A program made the position numbers and the translations under genes. Positions 1-7,213 of a DNA stretch of 39,299 bases are shown piece by piece. The DNA is from Pseudomonas sp. S30 (GTDB lineage Bacteria > Pseudomonadota > Gammaproteobacteria > Pseudomonadales > Pseudomonadaceae). The DNA lies in assembly GCF_016518545.1 (NCBI RefSeq), contig NZ_JACVTO010000031.1:1-39299 (forward strand). The letters are read 5' to 3'. Below the pieces are notes generated by a model, which saw only the letters and a program-made list of their open reading frames with translations, was not told the DNA's origin and ran no database searches. Numbering within the stretch: position 1 is the stretch's first letter; every line of letters starts with the position of its first letter.

Positions 1-1
1 G

Positions 2-679
2 GGCGACCCCACCGCAGCGGCTGAAGTCCAGACGCAGTGGTATACCAAGTTTGTGGCGAGCCTGGTGCCAGTGGGCAAGGTTGCCAAGTTGGGGCAAGTG
101 GCCAAGGCCGGTGCTGCAACGGAGGTGGCTGCACAGGCGGCAGCTTCGGCGACAGGAAGGCTGGTGCCTGGATTGCCGTCGTACTACCGCCAGGCCCCTG
201 GGATTTCGGCAAGCGTGGTGGCCCCGGAAGGCTACACAGCGGTGGTCAATCTGCGCACGGGCAAATTTGAGTTTGTCGCGCCAGATGGGAAGCTGTATTT
301 CTATAGCGAGACGGCGCTGGTGCCCAAGGAAGGCGGGAACCTGGCGCAGCTGGCGGCGGCGGAGCGGGGGATTGCGGATCGGAAAGGGGAGGCAGTAAGT
401 GCAAAAGGAATTTCAATAACGATTGAACCCAAGATTGTCGATCAAATGGGCAAGCGGGGCTGGACGGAAAGCTCTATACAGGCTGTTATCGATAAACCAA
501 TCAAAACGGTTGTGACGAAAGATACCCGTTTTGATACTGTTTCAGGAAGCCGCCTTAATGATCCAGCTACTGGGTATATTGCTAAGGACGGCTCCTATGT
601 GGTTAGGAATGATCGCACGGGAGCAATTGTCCAAGTCTCCAATAAAAATGACCCTGAGTGGGTAGCGCCATGGGACTGA
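2..679 (+). CDS. C-terminal part of a CdiA/haemagglutinin-type polymorphic toxin with a colicin E5-like tRNase domain
   Basis: The frame is open from the left edge of the window, so the N-terminus lies outside it. The visible 225 or so residues begin with an Ala/Gly-rich pretoxin stretch, then a linker (GLPSYYRQAPG to the GEAVSAKG junction, nt 170-409) that recurs downstream. After the junction comes a domain of about 90 residues with RGWTESSIQAVID, RLNDPATGYI, YVVRNDRTGAIVQVS and a final DPEWV. This order matches the colicin E5 ribonuclease domain, which cleaves the anticodon loops of tRNA Tyr, His, Asn and Asp between positions 34 and 35. The domain is AT-richer than the linker, as usual for exchangeable toxin tips. 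The overlapping gene at 670 resembles colicin E5 immunity protein, which supports the call. Delivery by a two-partner (CdiB-type) route is inferred; the N-terminal part needed to show it is not visible. Confidence 0.85.
   Translation, partial: GDPTAAAEVQTQWYTKFVASLVPVGKVAKLGQVAKAGAATEVAAQAAASATGRLVPGLPSYYRQAPGISASVVAPEGYTAVVNLRTGKFEFVAPDGKLYFYSETALVPKEGGNLAQLAAAERGIADRKGEAVSAKGISITIEPKIVDQMGKRGWTESSIQAVIDKPIKTVVTKDTRFDTVSGSRLNDPATGYIAKDGSYVVRNDRTGAIVQVSNKNDPEWVAPWD
170..409 (+). repeat. Pretoxin linker repeat, copy A
   Basis: About 240 bp from ggattgccg to gcaaaagga, encoding GLPSYYRQAPG through EAVSAKG. It recurs with small differences at 1119-1364. It sits immediately before the exchangeable toxin domain, so it is the homology arm through which toxin tips can be swapped. 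Confidence 0.85.
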
Positions 680-990
680 TTACAGAAGTGTCTGTAGAGA
701 GTTTGCCTATTGTTCCTACATTAGTGTGGAATGGTATTCCTTTGTTTGATGTCAGTGATGGACTTAGGCTGGTCGACTACTGCAAGAGAAATGGTATTGC
801 GGTTCTTGGTGTGGAAGGATTTAAAATCAAGGAGGGAAAGAGAATTCCAGATATGGATTGTATTGTTGACTTTTCTGCCTCATTAAATGAAATGGATTTT
901 GCTGTGAGGTCGGTGGAAATGAGTCAGCTGATTATCGAAGGAATGATCGGTAATGGAATTTTTTTGGAGTTTGTACTGGTTAGGGTTTAG
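670..990 (+). CDS. ImmE5-like immunity protein
   Basis: A 106-residue protein starting at the ATG that overlaps the last 10 bases of the toxin gene; a GTG four codons earlier is less likely. The stretch LVDYCKRNGIAVLGVEGF followed by a C-terminal hydrophobic FLEFVLVRV resembles the colicin E5 immunity protein, in which an acidic surface mimics the tRNA anticodon and blocks the nuclease. The protein is small, acidic and AT-rich, typical of immunity genes. Overlap with the toxin implies translational coupling so that effector and antidote are made together. Assignment rests on remembered family similarity plus the E5-like toxin next door. Confidence 0.75.
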   Translation: MGLITEVSVESLPIVPTLVWNGIPLFDVSDGLRLVDYCKRNGIAVLGVEGFKIKEGKRIPDMDCIVDFSASLNEMDFAVRSVEMSQLIIEGMIGNGIFLEFVLVRV

Positions 991-1424
991 TTGGCGCAAA
1001 AGACACCATTCGCTTCATTGATGGCATCAAGGTCGCTGATCAAAGAACAGGGAAAGCTCTCCAAGGCACAGTTGATCTTGACCCGACCTTGGATCGAATA
1101 AAGTCAGCTGGATCTTTTGGATTGCCGTCGTATTATCTCCAGGCCCCTGGGATTTCGGCAAACGTGGTGGCGCCCGGAGGCTACACAGCGGTGGTCAATC
1201 TGCGCACGGGCAAATTCGAGTTTGTCGCGCCTGATGGGAAGCTGTATTTCTATAGCGAGACGGCGCTGGTGTCCAAGGAGGACAGGAACCTGGCGCAGCT
1301 GGCGGCGGCGGAGTGGGTGATTGCGGAACGGAAGGTAGGGGGAGAAGCTGTTGGTGCAAAAGGACTAAATTCTCCGTTAGGGATTCTCCGATCAAGTCAG
1401 CACAGGCCATCTGACCTGTGCTGA
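984..1424 (+). pseudogene. Displaced chimeric toxin fragment: RNase N1/T1-like start joined to a second linker copy
   Basis: An open frame without a convincing start, bounded by a stop at 981-983 and ending at 1422-1424. It begins GLVGAKDTIRFIDGIKVADQ and continues to GTVDLDPTLDRIKSAGSF. The 'GTV(D)..PTLDRI..G' pattern is how barnase/RNase N1-T1-type polymorphic toxins begin, but the catalytic half is absent. At about nt 1118 the sequence changes abruptly to the linker GLPSYYLQAPG, repeated from 170-409. That linker ends again in GEAVGAKG, after which only four toxin codons remain before the IS5 end at 1381. The residues past there are read from IS sequence. It reads as a non-functional recombination product. 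Confidence 0.65.
1119..1364 (+). repeat. Pretoxin linker repeat, copy B
   Basis: Near-copy of 170-409, encoding GLPSYYLQAPG through GEAVGAKG, with a small insertion near 1336-1345. It shows that the region downstream of the main effector contains duplicated cdiA 3' material. Confidence 0.85.
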
Positions 1425-2566
1425 AATAGGCCTCCGTCCCACTGCCCTCTACAAGCCCGCCATCCCACGAGCCAGATGAGCTTTTCCGATTTCGAGTATG
1501 CTGGTAAGCGCAAGCAAACCCGTCGCGAGCGTTTCCTGGCCGAGATGGAAGAGGTGGTTCCGTGGAGCGGGTTGGTCGCGTTGATCGAGCCTCACTACCC
1601 AAAGGCTGGTGGTGGTCGCAAGCCGTATCCACTTGAAACCATGCTGCGCATTCACCTGCTGCAGAACTGGTTCTCGTTGAGCGATCCAGCCATGGAAGAG
1701 GCTCTGTACGAGATCACTTCGATGCGCCAGTTTGCTCGTCTGACGCTGAGCGCTCCGATCTCCGAAGACACGACGATCATGAATTTCCGGCACTTGCTGG
1801 AGAAGCATCAGTTGGCGGCGGGCATTCTGGAAACCATCAACAATTACCTGCGAGACAAGGGCCTGTCGTTGCGCCAGGGCACCATTGTCGACGCCACCAT
1901 CATCCATGCACCCAGTTCGACCAAGAACAAGGAAGGCAAACGCGATCCCGAGATGCATCAGACGAAGAAAGGTAATCAATATTTCTTCGGCATGAAGGCG
2001 CATATCGGTGCCGATGCCGAGTCAGGTCTGGTGCACCATGTCCACGGTACAGCTGCGAATGTGGCCGATGTAACGGAGGTCGCTCACCTGCTGCATGGCG
2101 ATGAAAATTTTATCTGTGCCGACGCGGGTTATACGGGCGTGGAGAAGCGGCCGGAGCATGAAGGAAGGCCGGTGATCTGGCAGATTGCGGCTCGTCGCAG
2201 CAGCTATAAACACTTAAACAAACGCAGCGTGCTCTACAAAGCCAGACGCAAGATCGAGAAGGTCAAAGCGCAGGCGCGAGCGAAGGTCGAACACCCATTC
2301 CGTGTGATCAAGCGCCAATTCGGCTATGTGAAAACCCGCTTCCGTGGCTTGGCCAAGAACACGGCGTAACTGACCACGCTGTTTGCCCTGTCGAATCTGT
2401 GGATGGTGCGCCGGCAATTATTGCCTGCTGCGGGAGAGGTGCGCCCGTGAGGGCAGAAAACCAAGGCTGTACCTTGGTTTTCCAATAATTAACGGCTGAA
2501 AGTCGGGCTTTTCGGCATCCTCAAGCCGCCCATTTCCGGCTGATGAGCAACTTGTTCGGAGTTTCC
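1381..2566 (+). mobile_element. IS5-family insertion sequence (IS5 subgroup), nearly complete
   Basis: About 1.19 kb, the size of IS5. The ends form imperfect inverted repeats: GGATTCTCCGATCAAGT at the left and, reading inward from the right, GGAAACTCCGAACAAGT at 2566-2550. The left end is flanked by TTAG (1377-1380) and the right by CTAA (2567-2570). Both fit the YTAR target preference of IS5 but they are not direct copies of one another, so this is not a clean insertion with a 4-bp duplication. The element lies between fragments of two toxin genes. Confidence 0.8.
1476..2450 (+). pseudogene. IS5-family DDE transposase with a premature stop
   Basis: The protein starts MSFSDFEYAGKRKQTRRERF and matches IS5 transposase along its length: YPLETMLRIHLLQNWFSLSD, the first Asp in VDATIIHAPSS, KKGNQYFFGMKAHIG, the second Asp in FICADAGYTG, and the Glu in VEHPFRVIKRQFG. 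A TAA at 2367-2369 interrupts it after RGLAKNTA. The same frame continues LTTLFALSNLWMVRRQLL to a natural TGA at 2448-2450, exactly as IS5 transposases end (with Gln at the stop position). One C-to-T change in a CAA codon explains it. All DDE residues lie before the stop, so partial activity cannot be excluded. Confidence 0.85.
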
Positions 2567-2907
2567 CTAAAGGCTTCATTGAGGTTAGCGATGCATATGC
2601 ATCCTCCAAAGCTGTACAAGGACTGAATAATTCAAAGCCTATTGATTTTATTTACGATCCCGTTAGTCAAAGATTTATCATGGGGCGAAATCAGTTTGGG
2701 CATGACGGAATATTGAGTGCTGGGAAAATTCCTTCCTCTGATGCTATTGTTGGTGGCGGGATCTGGAGAGAAAATGGGGTACTTCGGACATATGAGTGGA
2801 GTGGGCATTACGGGATGAATTGGACTCCTCAGCTTCGTGAGCAATTCAAGTCTTTCATGAGCAGTCATGGTGTGAATGTCACTCATACTCCGGGGATAGC
2901 AAGATGA
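2567..2907 (+). pseudogene. 3' fragment of a polymorphic toxin, possibly type 43
   Basis: An open frame entering from the IS5 right end with no start of its own: KGFIEVSDAYASSK, then IDFIYDPVSQRFIMG, AIVGGGIWRENG and WSGHYGMNWTPQLREQFKSF, ending HTPGIAR. The pattern of beta-hairpins with a terminal SGHY...P motif recalls the polymorphic toxin type 43 domain, a family of unproved biochemistry; this is a weak recollection, not an alignment. Its stop overlaps the start of the next gene in an ATGA arrangement, the usual toxin-immunity layout. The 5' part has been lost at the IS, so it cannot be translated as an effector here. Confidence 0.55.
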
Positions 2908-3422
2908 TAAGTTCTCTTAGTGAAAAATTTTTAAGAGAGATCGCCATTCTCGATATCCCATGGGTGAAGAAAAATCAATACGACTGCGAAGGAGCTCACT
3001 TGCATTGGCTCCCTGTAGCAAAGCTTTGTGATGATCGATTCCTTTTGGGGCTCACGATGGCGGGATTCTGGGCCAGGCTGACCACGTCTGGAGTTCAGGA
3101 GCTACGTAACGAAAAAAATTGTGTTGTTTTTCTTCCAATGATAGAAGGCTCGCCTAAAAAAGTTCGTCAAAAGATAATAGAGGGTTTAAAAAATTATGGG
3201 CTTTCCGAAGAGTTTATAGGTTCACTTCCTTTTGAAGAAATTGTTATGACGGGCCTTGAAAGTCAGAGTGAGTATTGGTGTGGTTTAGCGTTGAAATGGG
3301 TGTTGGCCATTGAAAGTTCTTACGTTTTCAAGTCGGTGCTGGAGAAGATCAGTGAAGCGGGAGAGACTCAAAAAATACGGCACACAGCTAGAAAAATATT
3401 GAGCCAGCTTGGCACGCCGTAA
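2904..3422 (+). CDS. Immunity protein (unassigned family), intact
   Basis: A 172-residue soluble protein beginning MISSLSEKFLREIAIL, with its ATG inside the stop of the toxin fragment (ATGA, 2904-2907) and a GGGGA-like ribosome site upstream. I do not recognise a family. It is AT-rich compared with the core genes and has no membrane segment. The C-terminal half, from about residue 75, looks mainly helical and ends RHTARKILSQLGTP, which may indicate HEAT-like helices. The position directly after a toxin tail makes immunity function likely. It is intact although its toxin is truncated. Confidence 0.65.
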   Translation: MISSLSEKFLREIAILDIPWVKKNQYDCEGAHLHWLPVAKLCDDRFLLGLTMAGFWARLTTSGVQELRNEKNCVVFLPMIEGSPKKVRQKIIEGLKNYGLSEEFIGSLPFEEIVMTGLESQSEYWCGLALKWVLAIESSYVFKSVLEKISEAGETQKIRHTARKILSQLGTP

Positions 3423-3473
3423 GAAGGTGCGAAGGAATGTTATTAATATTTGTTCGGGCAGCACATGGGAGTA

Positions 3474-4085
3474 TCAGATTTTTGTGTGCAGGCCGGTAAC
3501 GGCCTGCCGCCAGGTAGGCCTGATGAACCGGTCGCCGTACAAAATCGCAAATTGATTCATTGCGCTTTTCCAAGCATGCGCCGCTGAGCCCCAATTCGCT
3601 GTGATGTCACACAGCCCAAGCCCGATCAGTTTTGTGGCGGCGTCGTCATTCGGGAAGTGGCCACGTGTCTTGATGATCTTGCGCAACTGGGCATTGATGG
3701 TCTCGGTGGCATTGGTGGTGTAGATCACCTTCCGAATCGCGGGTGGAAACACGCAGAACGGAATCACCCGATCCCATGCGCGCCGCCAGGCAGCCACTAC
3801 CGTTGGACATTGCGTGCCCCAAGGTCCGCTCTCGAGTTCATCTAGCGCCTGTTCAGCCGCCTGAGCATTGATGGCCTGATAGATCGGTTTGAGCGCCTTG
3901 GCCAGTTCTTGACGCTTGTCCCATGCCCCGTAATCAAGGCTGTTGCGGATCAAATGTACGATGCAGGTCTGCAAAGTCATTTCCGGAAATACCGCGCTGA
4001 GTGCATCGGGCCTGCCTTGAGACCGTCGGTTACGGCAATCAGCACATCTTCAACGCCTCGGGTCTTGAGATCGTTGAACAACGCC
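3474..4085 (-). pseudogene. IS256-family (Mutator type) transposase fragment, frameshifted
   Basis: On the minus strand the frame reads LFNDLKTRGVEDVLIAVTDG, then shifts and continues ALSAVFPEMTLQTCIVHLIR, VIYTTNATETINAQLRK and RPTWRQAVTGLHTK. These are the central and C-terminal parts of IS256 transposases, including the second catalytic Asp region (VTDGLK) and the TTN(A)TE motif. A one-base deletion near 4014-4019 breaks the frame between VTDGLK and RPDALSAVFPE. The N-terminal part, with the first catalytic Asp, is missing: at about 4085 the sequence changes to haemagglutinin-like DNA in the other orientation. The 3' end near 3430-3474 is also poorly defined. It is a dead remnant. Confidence 0.8.
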
Positions 4086-4214
4086 ATCGCCAGCAAGCAG
4101 CAGCTGAACCTGGCGGTGGGCGTATCGCTCACTTCACAACAGGTCGCGGCGCTGACCCACGACATCGTCTGGCTCGAAGAGCACGAGGTGAATGGCGCCC
4201 AAGAAGGGAAATGA
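4085..4214 (+). pseudogene. Haemagglutinin/CdiA fragment
   Basis: The frame reads AIASKQQLNLAVGVSLTSQQ followed by VAALTHDIVWLEEHEVNG and then a stop at 4212-4214. The 'L(T)..Q..ALT.D(I/M)VWL....V.G' pattern is characteristic of the haemagglutinin-repeat section of FhaB/CdiA proteins. It is cut off on the left by the IS256 remnant and on the right by a change of frame into a toxin tail, so it is a recombination scrap, not a gene. Confidence 0.65.
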
Positions 4215-4275
4215 TACAAAAGCTTTTGAGGGAGGTGTTCCTCAGTCGGTTCTTGATAGCTTGGGGTTGAAGTGA
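4204..4275 (+). pseudogene. Extreme 3' tail of an unidentified toxin
   Basis: In the frame that ends with the TGA at 4273-4275, the sequence reads GNDTKAFEGGVPQSVLDSLG followed by LK. It is too short to assign. Its stop overlaps the start of the following gene (TGATG), the same layout as the other toxin/immunity pairs in the region. It is out of frame with the haemagglutinin fragment just before it. Confidence 0.45.
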
Positions 4276-4799
4276 TGAAAATTTATCAGGGTAACATTTC
4301 TAAAGACTCGTTGAGTCTGTTTGCTTCAGATATTGGCTCTGGAGAATTTTTTTCATATGTAGGAAACTTGGTTTCGTTAGAGCAGGCAATTTCTGTTCTG
4401 GGTTTGCTCTCTCCTGATTTTATTGAGGTGAGTGATCATGTTTTCTGGCTGCCTAACGCCCACCAATATGATCCGCAAAAATTTCATCTAACCGGGCTGG
4501 TTGAGACTGAATCTAGTGTATTGGAGCTAAGCACATCGCCTAGAGACATTGAGCGGTACAGGAATATTTTCTCAGTAAACCAGTTCTTTTCAAAATGGGA
4601 GGATGCTACGGGGCGACCCGTATTCAAAGTGGGGCTGTCGGAAGAGGATTATCGTCTTTGCCATTTATTTGCTGAAGAGATCACGAAACACTGGAGGCGC
4701 GCGTTATCCGATGCTTTTCCAGAGAAGGGATTTCAGTTCGAAATAGCTGACGACCTTCTCGATGAGTATGGTGTTTGCCTGACATTCTGGCAGTCGTAG
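4275..4799 (+). CDS. Immunity protein (unassigned family), intact
   Basis: A 174-residue acidic protein, MKIYQGNISKDSLSLFASD to GVCLTFWQS. The ATG at 4275 overlaps the stop of the toxin tail; a GTG one codon earlier is also possible. No membrane segment or catalytic motif is visible and I do not recognise the family. Low GC and position after a toxin tail support an immunity role. It has outlived its toxin, of which only about 22 codons remain. Confidence 0.6.
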   Translation: MKIYQGNISKDSLSLFASDIGSGEFFSYVGNLVSLEQAISVLGLLSPDFIEVSDHVFWLPNAHQYDPQKFHLTGLVETESSVLELSTSPRDIERYRNIFSVNQFFSKWEDATGRPVFKVGLSEEDYRLCHLFAEEITKHWRRALSDAFPEKGFQFEIADDLLDEYGVCLTFWQS

Positions 4800-5434
4800 T
4801 TTGAGGGGCGCTTAAGATTTGTTCGTGTCATTAAAACTACTCCCAGAGGCTAAGTGATACTATGTGTTTCGAAAAGGTTGAGGCATCTGCATTGTCAATC
4901 AACTTTATGAAAGGTGTGCCTGTTAATGTCCTGACAAAGCAATCCAACTCTAAATTGGACCCGTGGTAAATTCGGGAGATGTTGCAAAATTCGCTCCAAG
5001 GGCCAGTAACCCCACTGGATTGGAGAGGCTCCTAGTAGGGCCTCTGACAGTAGCATTTATTACCCGTCGGGCACAGATCAAAGTGTTGCCGGAGGTCCTT
5101 CTATTCGGTTAATGCCGTCAGGCTCGACCCCTATTCTCGGGTAGAAAATGGTTATTGGATTTCTGTGAAAAAATGGAGGGCTGATAAAGCCAGTAACCGG
5201 GGTGCTGCACAAGGGGAGATACTCGCGTGCGATTGCCGCCCGATACTGTGCCTCCTAGGCGAGGAAGGCGTATTTATGATTAATGAAGCGGACTTGATAA
5301 ATTTGGAGTTCGCAGTGCTTACTGGTGTAGCCGTTGGCGTCGGCTCGCAAGTTTTGATATCCGGCAGTGGTGCAATCGTACTATTGTAGTGTCTATTTAT
5401 AAGTGAGATATATAAGCGTAAACAGCAGGGCGCG
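4800..5434 (+). other. Decayed AT-rich stretch between modules, no convincing gene
   Basis: About 630 bp with stops in all frames except for short openings. Short stretches look once-coding, for example VNSGDVAKFAPRASNPTGLE near 4963-5022 and SIYYPSGTDQSVAGGPSIRL in another frame near 5055-5115, as expected for a frameshifted toxin module. A 37-codon opening at 5276-5389 is listed separately. I see no RNA gene or IS end here. Confidence 0.5.
5276..5389 (+). CDS. Possible small hydrophobic peptide
   Basis: A 37-residue opening, MINEADLINLEFAVLTGVAV onward, ending GSGAIVLL, with a GAGGAAGG-like ribosome site 7-12 bases before the ATG. It contains one hydrophobic stretch. It lies in decayed DNA between toxin/immunity modules, so it may equally be the start of a lost immunity gene. 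Low confidence that it is expressed. Confidence 0.25.
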   Translation: MINEADLINLEFAVLTGVAVGVGSQVLISGSGAIVLL

Positions 5435-5437
5435 ATG

Positions 5438-5640
5438 ATGCATTTGAATGCCGGTAAGTTAATTTCTGATTATCTCAATTGTCAGGTGGTGAATGTTTCG
5501 CTTGAAGGGAGGGGGTCTTATTGTTGAGGTTTGAGGGGCGATCGCTTAAAGATTACTCCAGTGTGTGATGGGCTTGAGTCTTATGTGACCTCTACTCGCT
5601 TTGGTATTTTCCCTGCTGCAGTAGTTGAGTTATTCCAAAT
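5438..5640 (+). pseudogene. Broken immunity-like gene
   Basis: The frame begins MHLNAGKLISDYLNCQVVNV (an ATG also precedes it at 5435), meets a TGA at 5522-5524, and continues LKITPVCDGLESYVTSTRFG before running into a CdiA-like fragment in another frame at about 5636. The size, low GC and position suggest an old immunity gene inactivated by a stop and then truncated by recombination. Family unknown. Confidence 0.4.
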
Positions 5641-6699
5641 CGGCTATACAAGCGCGATCTCTCATCACTCAGCCAGAATGAGGTGGTCGAGCTTGCGGCA
5701 TACTTGCAGGTATATGCCTTCGAGAGGCTGGATGTCGTCACCAGACTGGATGCCAAAAATGGCCTGGATTACAACCATAGCCTGACAACTGTTCAGTCAA
5801 ATCTCGCCAGCTTGCTCGGTGGTGAACAGGTGTTGGGGTATGGCTATCCCTACGCAGGCAGCAGTGAGGACAAGCTCGCGTGGGCGGACGCTCAGCGCAG
5901 CCAGATGGGGCTGGCCGAAAACCTTGCCTGGACTCGGGATCGTAGCGTCAACGAGCAGACCTATCTGGATGCCAGGTCGAGTCTGCACATTGGTGAACAA
6001 CAGCAGGGACTCGCCAATCTGGGTGATCCTGCGATCTACTTCCTGACCGGCTCGGTCGGCAGCACCGTCCGGGCTGTAGCGGCGACCAACGGTGCGTTGC
6101 AGTTTGCCCAGGGTGCCAAGCAAGCGGTTGATGGTGACGGGTGGAATGCTGCTGGTAATATGGTGGCTGGCCTGCTGGGGATGGCTACCCTGGGTGTCCC
6201 TGGCATCAAGAGTTGGGCGGGATCTGTCGTTGTTGCTGATTCGAAAGTAGCAGGGGGTGCAAAAGGGACAGGTACAGGGAAGGCGCCATACTCCTTGACT
6301 GTTTCACCGGATGCCGAAGCGGGCATACCGTATACTCGTCCGGTGAAGGAGCGTGGCCTCAAAGAGTTAGAAATTGCGCCGGGTAAGTTTGATTATCTAT
6401 TTGGGCGTGTTGCTGATAACTCCCACAATACCCCTCGCTCGAATCAGCTTGCACTCGAAATGAAGAGACTTGGTGTTCCAGACAATTCCGCTGGTCGCCA
6501 GATGCTGACTGATCACTTGACATTGTCTGTCAGGACTGAGGGTAATGTGGTAGAAATGTTTTCCAATCAGTATGGAAAGTTTGAGGTCAGAGAATCATTA
6601 TTTATAGGACCGTCAGGTAAAGCTGCTAATTTTCAGAGTACATTTCAGATTCTTGATGACGGAACTCGTAAATTTAACACGGTTATACCGCTTCACTGA
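5636..6699 (+). pseudogene. 5'-truncated CdiA-type effector: pretoxin region plus C-terminal toxin domain
   Basis: An open frame of about 350 residues entering from a recombination joint, beginning RLYKRDLSSLSQNEVVELAA, then YLQVYAFERLDVV and a long Ala/Gly-rich pretoxin region to about residue 205. The C-terminal 100 residues contain FDYLFGRVADNSHNTPRSNQ, DNSAGRQMLTDHL, QYGKFEVRESLFIGPSG and a final KFNTVIPLH. This combination of N-x-HN-x2-RS and VRESL-x-GP recurs, as I recall it, at the ends of many CdiA/haemagglutinin proteins; its activity is not known to me. A GTG at 5683 could start translation, but no signal or secretion domain is present, so delivery is unlikely. The next gene is its probable immunity partner. 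Confidence 0.65.
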
Positions 6700-6709
6700 G
6701 GATGACATA

Positions 6710-7057
6710 ATGGAATTTCCAAGTATGATTGATTTTTTGGAGGAGTTTGGCATCGAGCCTGTTGAAGTTGATCCCAGCTTAGCTCTATGTCGATATGTAA
6801 AAAAATCAAAGACTAGTGAGTTTGAAATTGATGTTTCTTTTAGTGCTGTGATGAAGTCATTCCAAGTGGTATTAAGGAGTTCAACGCAAGATTTGGCAGT
6901 TGTTTCGTCAGAAAACGTCAAATCTATTAAGTTGATGCGGAGTGGTCCTGAGGCTGGAGTTCATGTCATGTTTGAGAACTATCATTCAATTTCGGAGGCT
7001 CGAGTGATATTTGAACCTGAGGTCAGTTTTCGATGGTGGACACTGCGCAACACATGA
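6710..7057 (+). CDS. Immunity protein for the preceding toxin domain
   Basis: A 115-residue acidic protein starting MEFPSMIDFLEEFGIEPVEV, with a GAGG ribosome site spanning the toxin stop codon and 8 bases of spacing. It has no signal peptide or membrane helix. AT-rich. Its place 10 bp after a CdiA-type toxin tail is the basis for the call; I do not recognise a named immunity family. Confidence 0.65.
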   Translation: MEFPSMIDFLEEFGIEPVEVDPSLALCRYVKKSKTSEFEIDVSFSAVMKSFQVVLRSSTQDLAVVSSENVKSIKLMRSGPEAGVHVMFENYHSISEARVIFEPEVSFRWWTLRNT

Positions 7058-7085
7058 GGTGGCGTAAGAGAAACTATAATTGCTA

Positions 7086-7213
7086 GGCTCTGTACGAAAT
7101 CCCGAGAAACCTAATTGTTGATCCTCCAGGGCTGAGATTTTGTAGAGTCACCCGCCATTAACTGAAAGGAATTCTATGATGGCAAGGCGCTACGAAGTCA
7201 CGGACGAGGCCTA
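7086..7213 (+). mobile_element. Left-end fragment of an IS5-family element
   Basis: The sequence starts ggctctgtacgaaatcc, an end type common in the IS1031/IS427-like part of the IS5 family. After a leader and an AAAGGAA ribosome site it encodes MMARRYEVTDEA, the N-terminus of such transposases (usually followed by W and a LV-rich helix). The homology stops at about 7213, where a toxin frame begins. No matching right end is seen nearby. Confidence 0.6.

Noticed and set aside
3909..4214. A 101-residue plus-strand protein across the IS256 remnant
   Set aside because: Its first half is antisense to the transposase; only the part after about 4085 is haemagglutinin-like, so it is a joint and not a gene.
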